Program-made: the position numbers and the translations under genes | Shown: one piece after another, positions 1 to 7,106 of the stretch | Position numbering within the stretch: position 1 is the stretch's first letter | Layout of the letters: each line of letters opens with the position of its first letter | Origin: an uncultured Verrucomicrobia subdivision 3 bacterium | GTDB lineage: Bacteria > Verrucomicrobiota > Verrucomicrobiae > Limisphaerales > CAMLLE01 | Direction: 5' to 3' | Assembly: GCA_946480555.1 (NCBI GenBank) | Contig: CAMLLE010000091.1 | Span: 1-8,947 of the forward strand | DNA length: 8,947 nucleotides | Notes under the pieces: model-generated | The model's database searches: none | Told to the model about the DNA's origin: nothing | Seen by the model: the letters and a program-made list of their open reading frames with translations, nothing else

Positions 1-70
1 GCTTCAAATAGGCGCTACCCAGAGACAGCGTTTCGATTCCAACTGCATCGTTCCGCCTAAGACTCGTCAC
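1..70 (-). CDS. 5' end of an unidentified gene, running off the left edge
   Basis: A reading frame starts with GTG (68-70 on the plus strand) and stays open for 23 codons to the window edge, giving MTSLRRNDAVGIETLSLGSA and three more residues. The start is supported by an AGGAG motif five bases upstream of the GTG (minus-strand reading GGTAGGAGACGAG-GTG). That is the best Shine-Dalgarno match in the window. It lies 78 bases after the stop of the GH9 gene in the same direction, so the two could be co-transcribed, with the 96-123 hairpin between them. The visible residues are too few to recognise a family. The main alternative is a plus-strand gene ending with the TAA at 58-60, in which case the hairpin would separate convergent genes. 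The ribosome binding site favours the minus-strand reading. Confidence 0.42.
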   Translation of the reverse strand, partial: MTSLRRNDAVGIETLSLGSAYLK

Positions 71-95
71 CTCGTCTCCTACCTGAAATGGAACC

Positions 96-123
96 GGCAA
101 CGCCAGCGGGCGCTGGCGTTGCC
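96..123 (-). terminator. Perfect 13-bp hairpin after the GH9 gene
   Basis: Arms 96-108 and 111-123 (GGCAACGCCAGCG and its exact reverse complement) are separated by only two bases, so in RNA the innermost pairs would open to form the loop. It begins 26 bases beyond the TAG stop of the GH9 gene. No uridine run follows it on the minus strand, so it is not a textbook intrinsic terminator. It may terminate weakly, protect the 3' end of the long mRNA, or attenuate read-through into the gene starting at 70. The hairpin is seen directly. Its function is inferred. Confidence 0.6.
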
Positions 124-148
124 GTGCTTTGTGGGTTTGGTCTGTGAA

Positions 149-3100
149 CTACTGAACCTGCTGGATCAGGTAGAATCGTTGCGCGGCTTTGCTGGTGTCG
201 CTCCACGTGGTCACCGAGCCATTCGCCGTAATGGTGTTTGGCAGATAAGTCCATTGTGCGTCGCCCAGGTTGTTCTTGTAGGCGATGCGGTAGCCAGCTC
301 CAGCGGTGCTCGCCCAGGAAAGCGTCGGCGTGCCGGTGCTGACCGAAAGGTTCGGTTTTGCGACGGTGTTGCCGAGAATCGTGAGCGTGGCATTGCCGGG
401 CGACGCCACCTGATACGCGCTGTTTGCCGCGACGGTGGCGGTGACGGTTTTCGCGCCGACCGCATTGGTCGTGGCATTGGGCGCAATGTTCAGCGTGACG
501 CTGCTCGCGCCCGCGGGGATCGTGACGGTGGAGGCCGCCAGGATCGCGCTGGTGGACGCGCCTGTGGCGTCGGCCGTCGCGGTTGAAGGCACGTTGTAAT
601 CGATGCCGATCGAGGCCGTGCCCGCGAGTGAATAGTTCACCGTCAAGGCGCTGCTCGTGCTGCCGCTGCGCGTGAAGGTAAACACGCCGGGCTTGTTGCC
701 AACCAACGAACCGTCAGCGGCGGCGACGGAGACCGTCGGTGTCGCCGGTGTGTTTGTGGCGGATGGATTGATCAATCCCGCCGCATCCCAGTAAGCGCGT
801 CCGCCGTTCAGCGCGAAGGCCATTCCAGTGAGCGTCTTGCCTTCAAGCCCGAGCTGGCTCGCGGGCACTTTCAATTGCACCCACTGGCCGGCGGCCGGGA
901 GATTGCCGACGCGACGGCGACTGACGGTGCCATCGACTCCGTAGGGGATGTCGTTCGCGCCCCAGTAGGCTCGGTATTCCCAGGAGCTGCCGTCGTAGTA
1001 TTGCAACATCACTTCGCTCGGCGGATTCGCCGGGTCGAGATAGATGTAGGTGTAGAGAACGGAACCCGTTTCCACCTTCATGGTCGCCGTCGCGTCGCGG
1101 AAGAAGTGCTGGTGAATGCCAGAAGCGATTGCCGAAGCATGCACCATCGAGCCTGAGGCTGGCGCGGGGCTGGTGACCCAGCTCCAGGAATCGCCGCCAT
1201 CCGAAGCGGGATAAGCGCCTGCCGGGAGATTGTCATCCACCCAGACCACGTTCGCGGTCTTTGCATCGAATTCAGCCACAGCAAAAACGCGGCGCCCGTC
1301 GGGAAGTTGTGCTTCCGCTTCGATCCATTGCTTGCCGCTGTTCTTGGGCGTGAACGTGTAGGTCTGGCCAATGTAAGGTTCGCCATCGCGCGTTTCCCAA
1401 ACGATGCGCGCCTGGCTGAGGTCCACGCCATTCGCCTGCAGCGAGAAGCTGATCGGACCGGCCATGTTGCCCGAAGCCACGATCTGGCCTTGCGCGGATT
1501 TCCACGCCTGCGTCTTGAGCGAAGTCTGCGCTGCGAGGAAGCCAAACGTGGCCAGCGCGCGCGCCTGCAGGAAGGTGACGTATTCCGTGCTGACGTTCCA
1601 GCTGTCCGCCCATCGATCGTAGAACGGATGGGGAGCCACGGTGGATTCGTCGTGCGGGAACGTGAGCGCCGTCAGATTGCCGCGATACAGATCGAGGTAG
1701 CTGAAGCCCCATTGGATGTTTCCAATCGGCTGGCCGGTTGGCGGAATGATGCGCCGGTCGTTCGCCGCGTATTGAGAAACGGCGTCGCGTTCGCGCTTCC
1801 AGCCCATGCCCGTGACGTAGGACATGTTCACCGGGTTGCAGCCACCTTCGAAGTTCATGTTCGCGAGAATCGCGTTGATGTAATCCTGCTTCGGCGTGAT
1901 TTGGTAGGCGACCGTCATGTCGAATGCCTGTTCGCTGGAGAAATACCAGCCGGCACCGCGCACGCGTTTGGTCGCGTCGGGGAAGCTCGAGCCGTAGGCG
2001 TTCTGCTTCGACCAGGTGACGTAGTCGTCCCCCGCGGCCACAATCACCGCTTCGCACTTCGCGAGGTAAGCGGCGTTCAGTTGATTTGCCGGCAAACGTC
2101 CACTGCGCGCTGCGAAAGCGTAATTGCGGATCGCGTTGCCGTAGCTCAGGAACAAACGCCACCAGCCCCAGCGAAAGGTCGCCGGATTGGTCGGATCGGG
2201 CAGAAACTCCATGAGCTTCTGCTGATACTGCGCTTCGCCAGTCGCGGCGAACAGCGAGGCCGCGGCCCACGCGAGTTCGTCGTTGTCGCCGAAGTCATCG
2301 CCGTAATGCGTGATCTTTTGATAGATCGCGTTGCGGCCGTAACGATTGATGGCGTCCATGAGGAACTGCCAGCCGAGTTTCGCCTTCGCGAGATACATCG
2401 CGGCTTCCTGCGGATACGCGGCCTTGAAAGTCGGCGAGGAACCGATTTCCGCCAGCGCGGCCACGGAAGCTGCCGTTGCGGTGGAAGTCTTCGGCCAGAC
2501 GAGCTGGGGATCGCCATTTTCCGGAAGCACATTGCCTTCGTATTCGCGGTTGTGCGGATAGACGAGGAAGTAGAATCCGCCGTCTGTGTCCTGCAATTTC
2601 GCGAGGAAGTTCGCTTCCCACCTGGCTTCCTGCAGCACGTCGCTGATGCCGTCGCCGCTTTCCGGAAGACCCATGTTGTCGAGCGACTTCACGCCGGGCA
2701 GCGAATCGACAGCGAATGTGAGGTAATGAATCAGCGCCACGCTGTTGAGCGTGTATTTGCTGTAATCGCCCGCGTCGTGATGGCCGCCGGAAACGTCGAT
2801 CGTGCCGGTGCGCTGGAAAGGATACAACTGCGCGGACGGGCCGGTGAGTTTCGGCGCGGCAGATTGCGGATTGTCGGGATTCGTGATGTTCGCGTATTCC
2901 GCGATCTTGCTCCACGTGAACGGGAATTCAGATGCGGAAGCGGGAATGTTCGCCGCGCGCGTATGGCAGTTTGCATGCGTGTGGCGCGTGAACGGCATTA
3001 CGTTGTCGGTGCCGCAGCGCTGATGATACAAGCCCAGCGCGTAAGTGCGCGCGAAGTTCATTGCCACGCCTTCGGTGATGTTGAACGGCAATGACGCGCC

Positions 3101-6100
3101 GAGACCGGGCACGACGAGGCGATATTCGCCGGGCGTGTTGAAGCTCGTGAAGTCCGCTTCGTAAACCTTCTGGTAAGGCGTTGGCGTGTAGGTGTAACCG
3201 ACATCAGGCCGATGCGTGAGCGAGCCGGTGAAGACGGTGTTGCCGTTCTTGTCCACGAGCTTGAAGCCGGCGGACGCGGTGACTGGCATTTCACCGAGGT
3301 TGCCGATGTAATAGCCGACCATGCCCTTCTTCTGGTAGTTCGGCATGTAACCTTCCTGGTTCACATGGATGGCCGGGCTGTAGCGCAGCGGATCCACTTT
3401 CGTCGTGTAAACCAGGCTGTTGTTCCAGAGCGAGCCGTTCGGGTTTTGCACCACGACCGTTTGATTGTCCGCAACCGGCGCGGCGAGCTGGAGGTAAAGG
3501 GAGTTCTCAATGCGCAGATCGTAGTTCACGAGCGGCGCGTAGAGTGGACGGCGCTTGAATCCTACACCTGTGACCAGAATGGACTGGCCGTTCACGGTGA
3601 CCGCGAACTGGTTCAATGCTGGCGCGATGAATGTAAGGTTGTTCACGAGATTCCACGTGGAGGGAGCGGACGCGCCCTGATCCATGGTGTTGAACATCTT
3701 CAATTCGAGCAGCGTCGGCGTCAGCACGTGCAGGCCGTAATCGCCGACCTTTGGCATCTGCAGCAGCACGTTGTCGATGATGCTGGTGCCGGGCAGAAGC
3801 GCGTTGGTGCTGCTGGCCGGGAGCGGCGAATTCACGGGCGGCGTCACAACGGGTGTCGAGTTGGTGACGACGGGTGTGGTGTTCGTCGGCGTGCTCGGAG
3901 TTGAATTCGTCGGCGTCGGCGCCGGCGTATTGGTGTTCACCACTGGCGGATTATTCGTGACGGGAGTGGTCGTCGTGCCGCCGTAGGATTTGCCCGAGTT
4001 GTCCCAGGTGACTTTTCCGCCGAACAGCGTGAACGCCATTCCGCTGACGGTGCGGCCTTCGAGACCAACCTGCGCAGCGGGCACTTCGAGGCGCGCCCAT
4101 TGGCCGGCGGTTGGAATCGCACCGACGCGGCGTGAGCTGGCAGTGCCATCCGTGCCCCACCAGAGATGATTCGCACCCCAGTAGGCGCGGTGCTCCCAAG
4201 AAGAACCATCGAACCATTGCAGCATGATCTGGCCGGGCGGATTCGAAGGATCGACGTAAACGTAGGTGTAAAGTTTGTCACCGGCGTTCACGATCATGGG
4301 AGCCGTGGCGGACGTGAAGAAATGCTGGTGCAAGCTGTCGCTCGTGGAGGACTGATGCGCCTTGGAACCTGATTGCACCGGGCTGGATGCCCAATTCCAT
4401 GTGTCTCCGCCGCTGGCGTCAGCAACAGCGCCGGTCGGTAAACCGTCGTTCACCCAGGGAACATCCACAGCCGAACTCGGCGTGGTGGGCGGAGGAGTCG
4501 TGGGCGTGGTGGTGGCCGTCGTGCGTCCGACGTAATCAAACGTGGCGCGTCCGCCGAACAGGGTGAATGCCATCCCGGTCACGGAGCGGCCTTCCAGTGC
4601 AACGAGCGAAGCCGGAACTTCGAGGCGCACCCATTGTCCCGCGGCGGGCATGGCGCCCATGCGACGTGAACTCGCGGTGCCGTCCGTTCCCCACCAGAGA
4701 TAGTTTTCGCCCCAGTAAGCGCGGTGTTCCCAATTGCCATCGCTCCACTGCAGCATGAGCTGTCCGGGAACGTTGGCGGGATCGATGTAAACGTAAAGGA
4801 AGAGCTTGTCGCCAGCGGCCACGTTCATCGGCGCGGCGCCGCTGAAGAAATGCTGGTGCAGGCCAGTGCCCATCGCGGATTGATGCGCGGCGTTGCCGGA
4901 GAACGGAGCGGGATTGCTGTTCACCCAGTTCCAGGTGTCGCCACCGCTCGCGTCGCGAACTGCGCCCGCTGGAAGGGAATCGTTGTACCAAACTTGATCG
5001 CTCGTGCTGGTTGGCGTGAGGCGCTCATTTGAAAATTCCGACACGGGCTTGAGACTCGTGGTTGCGGCGAGCGTCGGGCTGTTCGTTGCGACGGCGAGAT
5101 CCTGCGGCTGGCTGACGGCCGGAGCGAATGTGCCCTGGCTGAGATTGTAATAACTGCCGCTGGGCGATTCCTGAAGCTTCACCGCGCGCACCATGTAAGT
5201 CGCGTTCGCCGCGAGTTCACTGTCTTCGGCAAACAGCGTGTCTGTGATCACGGTTTCGTTTACGCGTGTAAACGGGCCTTCCGGATTCAACGCGCGATAG
5301 ACGTTGTAGCCCTGGGCGCCGGCTGCAGCGGTCCAGGTGAGCAGCATTGTGCCGTTGTGCAATTGAGCCATCGCGGCGGAAGGCGGAGTCACGACATGCA
5401 TGCGGAGTGTCGGGTCGCCCATGAGCGCGCTGTGAATCCAGCCGGCGCAGTTGTTCCGCTGGCTGCGATACGCGCCGTTGTTTCCGTTGTTCTGCGTGAG
5501 CAGGGTGCTGAAACCGATCGGCTCGCCAATCGCCATGTGATGCAGGAACCAATGCGGCCGGCCGGACCAGAGGCTGGCCAAACCGTATTCCGGCGTCGCG
5601 AGAACGGCGCGGAGAATATTGTCCTCGGAATCCCAATCACCGAGCCAGCTGCCGTAGAGCATGGTGAACACCGACTTGAGATTGCTGTTCACCAGTTCCG
5701 TTGTGACGCCATCGCGGTAACTGCCGATCTGGCCGATGCCCCCGATGCTGGTGTAGCTGCCCGAACCGCAACCGTAAGACCAGAGCGCGGCGTTGCTGCT
5801 GAGCGTGGGAATCCAGGTGCCTTCGCTGTTCAGGGCCGTGATGTTCGCTGAACCAACGAACGGCGCAAAGTTGCGCCAGCCGCTGGCGGCAAATGCTTCG
5901 CCATCACGCACACCAAAATAATCGCCGATCACCGCGCGTTCCGGTGCGGCGAGCTGGCCGGTGCGGAAGCGGTGATTCTTGTTCAGATAATTGCGGAGCA
6001 GCTCGACTTCGCTGGTGAACGTGGCTTCGCCATTCAGGCTCATGCGGCCGGGCATGTTCGCCAGGTCCACGCGGCCAATCATCAGTTCGAGCGATGAGGG

Positions 6101-6889
6101 GAAAACGGATTGATCAAACTTGCCGTCGCCGGGGACGTTGTGATTGCGCGGATCGTTCGCGCGGCGTGTGTTCACTTGCGTGTCGGTCCAGACGCCGTCC
6201 ATGTCGGCGTAATAACCATCGCACGGCCAGGCGCCTTCGTGTTCGCGATAATGGCCATCGGGCGCAATGTCACCGGAGTAGGGCACCGGAATGTGACCGA
6301 AGAGGAAGACGGCCTTCACGTTTGCCGGATCGGCGTCGTATTGCGCTTTGATCAGGCTCTTCACTGATTGCACGCTGGCGGAGCGATCCACATTGAGGCG
6401 GGTGACCGTCCAGCCGTCGCCAGTGATGTCGAGCTGGAGGCGTTCCAGTTCGGCGGCGAGTTCCGCGGCGTGGGTGTTGTCCACCACGAGCAGAAGCCTG
6501 CCGCGGTTTTCAATTGCCGGAACTTCAATGCCGGTCTGGATGTAGCCGTAGCCGGTGTGCGCGGACGTCTTCTTCACGATTTGATATTCGTAAGAACCGC
6601 CGGTCGCGACGGAACGATCCACAAAGGAGGTCTGAGAACCGGGAAGGGTTGTGCCGTTGCCCCAGGAGTCCGACCCTGAAGTGCGGCGGTAAATGGTGTA
6701 GCTGTCCGGCGCGACCGCTGCATCCTGCAGCCAGTCGAGCGTGACCTGCGCGGGTGCGGCTTGCACCTGGGCAGTCACCTGGACGGCGTATTCCTTGGTG
6801 GCGCTGCTGCCGTCGGCGAAAACCGCCGCGACTGAAAACGCCATCAATCCAAAAATTGCGCTAACTCTGTTCCACATAAGCGTGGCCAC
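149..6889 (-). CDS. Secreted multidomain glycoside hydrolase family 9 protein with gingipain-like N-terminal domain
   Basis: A 2246-residue exported enzyme, predicted to hydrolyse beta-1,4-glucan or a related polysaccharide outside the cytoplasm. Domains in order: signal peptide (about 5-27); FN3-like (40-125); gingipain/C25-like (128-500, ending GDPTLRM); FN3-like (503-595); binding-like module A (633-790) and B (811-968); Thr/Pro/Asn linker (970-1026); unnamed beta-rich domain (1030-1168); CelD_N Ig-like (1171-1274, IHVNQEGY); GH9 catalytic domain (about 1278-1800); Ig-like segment (1801-1875); module C (1882-2039); Calx-beta-like (2048-2175); C-terminal module (2176-2246). GH9 is supported by GGHHDAGDYSKY with Asp1372 and Asp1375, the helix GDGISDVLQEARWE, NPVNMSYVTG, and the likely acid Glu1769 in SWNVSTEYVTF. 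The size is several times that of a plain GH9 enzyme. The start is uncertain: GTG at 6889 gives the longest frame, but ATG at 6877 gives a more typical signal peptide; neither has a clear Shine-Dalgarno. The fold calls are firm; the substrate is unknown. Confidence 0.93.
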   Translation of the reverse strand: MATLMWNRVSAIFGLMAFSVAAVFADGSSATKEYAVQVTAQVQAAPAQVTLDWLQDAAVAPDSYTIYRRTSGSDSWGNGTTLPGSQTSFVDRSVATGGSYEYQIVKKTSAHTGYGYIQTGIEVPAIENRGRLLLVVDNTHAAELAAELERLQLDITGDGWTVTRLNVDRSASVQSVKSLIKAQYDADPANVKAVFLFGHIPVPYSGDIAPDGHYREHEGAWPCDGYYADMDGVWTDTQVNTRRANDPRNHNVPGDGKFDQSVFPSSLELMIGRVDLANMPGRMSLNGEATFTSEVELLRNYLNKNHRFRTGQLAAPERAVIGDYFGVRDGEAFAASGWRNFAPFVGSANITALNSEGTWIPTLSSNAALWSYGCGSGSYTSIGGIGQIGSYRDGVTTELVNSNLKSVFTMLYGSWLGDWDSEDNILRAVLATPEYGLASLWSGRPHWFLHHMAIGEPIGFSTLLTQNNGNNGAYRSQRNNCAGWIHSALMGDPTLRMHVVTPPSAAMAQLHNGTMLLTWTAAAGAQGYNVYRALNPEGPFTRVNETVITDTLFAEDSELAANATYMVRAVKLQESPSGSYYNLSQGTFAPAVSQPQDLAVATNSPTLAATTSLKPVSEFSNERLTPTSTSDQVWYNDSLPAGAVRDASGGDTWNWVNSNPAPFSGNAAHQSAMGTGLHQHFFSGAAPMNVAAGDKLFLYVYIDPANVPGQLMLQWSDGNWEHRAYWGENYLWWGTDGTASSRRMGAMPAAGQWVRLEVPASLVALEGRSVTGMAFTLFGGRATFDYVGRTTATTTPTTPPPTTPSSAVDVPWVNDGLPTGAVADASGGDTWNWASSPVQSGSKAHQSSTSDSLHQHFFTSATAPMIVNAGDKLYTYVYVDPSNPPGQIMLQWFDGSSWEHRAYWGANHLWWGTDGTASSRRVGAIPTAGQWARLEVPAAQVGLEGRTVSGMAFTLFGGKVTWDNSGKSYGGTTTTPVTNNPPVVNTNTPAPTPTNSTPSTPTNTTPVVTNSTPVVTPPVNSPLPASSTNALLPGTSIIDNVLLQMPKVGDYGLHVLTPTLLELKMFNTMDQGASAPSTWNLVNNLTFIAPALNQFAVTVNGQSILVTGVGFKRRPLYAPLVNYDLRIENSLYLQLAAPVADNQTVVVQNPNGSLWNNSLVYTTKVDPLRYSPAIHVNQEGYMPNYQKKGMVGYYIGNLGEMPVTASAGFKLVDKNGNTVFTGSLTHRPDVGYTYTPTPYQKVYEADFTSFNTPGEYRLVVPGLGASLPFNITEGVAMNFARTYALGLYHQRCGTDNVMPFTRHTHANCHTRAANIPASASEFPFTWSKIAEYANITNPDNPQSAAPKLTGPSAQLYPFQRTGTIDVSGGHHDAGDYSKYTLNSVALIHYLTFAVDSLPGVKSLDNMGLPESGDGISDVLQEARWEANFLAKLQDTDGGFYFLVYPHNREYEGNVLPENGDPQLVWPKTSTATAASVAALAEIGSSPTFKAAYPQEAAMYLAKAKLGWQFLMDAINRYGRNAIYQKITHYGDDFGDNDELAWAAASLFAATGEAQYQQKLMEFLPDPTNPATFRWGWWRLFLSYGNAIRNYAFAARSGRLPANQLNAAYLAKCEAVIVAAGDDYVTWSKQNAYGSSFPDATKRVRGAGWYFSSEQAFDMTVAYQITPKQDYINAILANMNFEGGCNPVNMSYVTGMGWKRERDAVSQYAANDRRIIPPTGQPIGNIQWGFSYLDLYRGNLTALTFPHDESTVAPHPFYDRWADSWNVSTEYVTFLQARALATFGFLAAQTSLKTQAWKSAQGQIVASGNMAGPISFSLQANGVDLSQARIVWETRDGEPYIGQTYTFTPKNSGKQWIEAEAQLPDGRRVFAVAEFDAKTANVVWVDDNLPAGAYPASDGGDSWSWVTSPAPASGSMVHASAIASGIHQHFFRDATATMKVETGSVLYTYIYLDPANPPSEVMLQYYDGSSWEYRAYWGANDIPYGVDGTVSRRRVGNLPAAGQWVQLKVPASQLGLEGKTLTGMAFALNGGRAYWDAAGLINPSATNTPATPTVSVAAADGSLVGNKPGVFTFTRSGSTSSALTVNYSLAGTASIGIDYNVPSTATADATGASTSAILAASTVTIPAGASSVTLNIAPNATTNAVGAKTVTATVAANSAYQVASPGNATLTILGNTVAKPNLSVSTGTPTLSWASTAGAGYRIAYKNNLGDAQWTYLPNTITANGSVTTWSDTSKAAQRFYLIQQVQ
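773..1246 (-). repeat. Module copy C (~158 aa), after the GH9 domain
   Basis: Residues 1882-2039. It keeps VWVDDNLPAGA, GGDSWSWV, IHQHFF, YIYLDPANPP, RAYWGAN, GQWVQLKVPAS and GMAFALNGGRAYWD. It is the most diverged of the three copies: WEHRAYWG becomes WEYRAYWG, and WWGTDGTASSRR becomes IPYGVDGTVSRRR. The changed His and missing Trp pair may mean altered ligand preference, if the module binds sugar. Confidence 0.8.
1490..3058 (-). other. GH9 catalytic domain
   Basis: Residues 1278-1800, a normal length for the (alpha/alpha)6 barrel of inverting GH9 cellulases. DAGD at 1372-1375 supplies the catalytic base Asp pair. Glu1769 in WNVSTEYVTF is the likely acid. GDGISDVLQEARWEANFLAKLQ is the typical alpha helix near the cleft. 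The NPVNMSYVTGMGWKRER segment lacks the His-containing PHHR motif found after SYVTGFG in classical endoglucanases. It continues with NDRRIIPPTGQPIGNIQ, as in a distinct subgroup of GH9-like proteins, so cellulose is not a safe substrate assumption. Confidence 0.88.
3068..3379 (-). other. CelD_N Ig-like domain preceding GH9
   Basis: Residues 1171-1274. It opens with PAIHVNQEGYMPNYQKKG, the usual start of the N-terminal Ig-like domain of many GH9 enzymes (I-x-V-N-Q-x-G-Y-x-P). It continues with FKLVDKNGNTVFTG, YEADFTSFNTPGEYRLVVPG and LPFNIT. In the family this domain packs against the catalytic barrel and stabilises it. Confidence 0.85.
3812..3982 (-). other. Thr/Pro/Asn-rich linker
   Basis: Residues 970-1026 are low-complexity, with recurring TPVV, PTN and STP units. 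They join the N-terminal binding-like half to the GH9 half. Such linkers are typical between modules of extracellular polysaccharidases and give flexibility. The underlying DNA contains repeated GGCGTCGG/GTCGGCG-type runs. Confidence 0.8.
3986..4459 (-). repeat. Module copy B (~158 aa) of the GH9 protein
   Basis: Residues 811-968, separated from copy A by a short Thr/Pro linker. All landmarks of copy A recur: WVNDGLPTGA, GGDTWNWA, LHQHFF, MLQWFDG, WEHRAYWG, WWGTDGTASSRR, GQWARLEVPA and GMAFTLFGGKVTWD. Copies A and B are the closest pair. Their DNA nevertheless differs at many third codon positions, which points to an old duplication kept by selection rather than a recent copy. Confidence 0.8.
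4517..4993 (-). repeat. Module copy A (~158 aa) of the GH9 protein
   Basis: Residues 633-791. It has the pattern VWYNDSLPAGA, GGDTWNWV, LHQHFF, YVYIDP, MLQWSDG, WEHRAYWG, WWGTDGTASSRR, GQWVRLEVPAS and GMAFTLFGGRATFD. The dense aromatic residues on predicted beta strands suggest a beta-sandwich, carbohydrate-binding-like module. I recall similar modules in other secreted Verrucomicrobiota and Planctomycetes proteins but know no assigned name. The binding role is inferred. Confidence 0.8.
5390..6508 (-). other. Gingipain (peptidase C25)-like domain, catalytic positions substituted
   Basis: Residues 128-500 of the GH9 protein. Family-like landmarks are RLLLVVD at the start, VFLFGHIPVPYSG, the DGYYAD segment, LMIGRVDLANM, ELLRNYLNKNHRFR, and the closing ALMGDPTLRM, which matches the GDPSL-type end of C25 peptidases. 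By eye, the gingipain catalytic His motif (GHGS) aligns with GCGS, placing Cys374 at the His position. The catalytic Cys motif (C-x-x-G-D-F) aligns with SWLGDW, placing Ser414 at the Cys position. Conserved-looking GRPHWFLHHM follows. On this alignment the classical dyad is missing, so the domain is either non-catalytic (structural or binding) or uses a different arrangement. The alignment is manual and could be shifted. Confidence 0.6.
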
Positions 6890-6930
6890 AATGCCGCTTA
6901 CGTGGGGAACCAGAAATCGGTCTGACGCGC

Positions 6931-6959
6931 ATTATCCTGTCGGACATCGCACGGGTCTT
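6931..6959 (-). promoter_or_regulatory. Possible sigma70-like promoter for the GH9 gene
   Basis: On the minus strand a -10-like GATAAT (plus 6931-6936) lies 17 bases downstream of a weak -35-like AAGACC (plus 6954-6959). It lies about 42 bases upstream of the GTG and 54 upstream of the ATG. The -10 matches consensus at five of six positions and the -35 at three of six. It sits between the upstream terminator and the gene, where a promoter is expected. Seen by eye only. Confidence 0.33.
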
Positions 6960-6991
6960 TTTGTAGGTGTTTGGCTGACGTTTTCGGGCAT

Positions 6992-7025
6992 AAAAAAAGC
7001 CCGCCCTTTTGAGGCGGACTTTTTT
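6992..7025 (-). terminator. Intrinsic terminator of the DUF2167 gene
   Basis: On the minus strand, GTCCGCC (7019-7013) pairs with GGCGGGC (7005-6999), with one mismatch, around a TCAAAAG loop. Seven T residues (6998-6992) follow directly. Six A residues precede the stem, so it can also act on the opposite strand. It lies about 80 bases after the TAG stop at 7107. It separates this transcript from the GH9 gene, implying that the two genes have separate promoters. Confidence 0.82.
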
Positions 7026-7106
7026 CAGTTGGGAGGGTTAGTGGTCGTTAGGAAATCAGGCGGGATTCAGCGCGGTTCCATCCCCGGAAATTGGCTTTGC
7101 GAACGG

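Noticed and set aside
1307..3094. Plus-strand open frame of 595 codons opposite the GH9 domain
   Set aside because: It is an antisense shadow of a high-GC coding region. It is Arg/Val-rich with no recognisable motif, while the minus strand carries clear GH9 motifs across the same bases.
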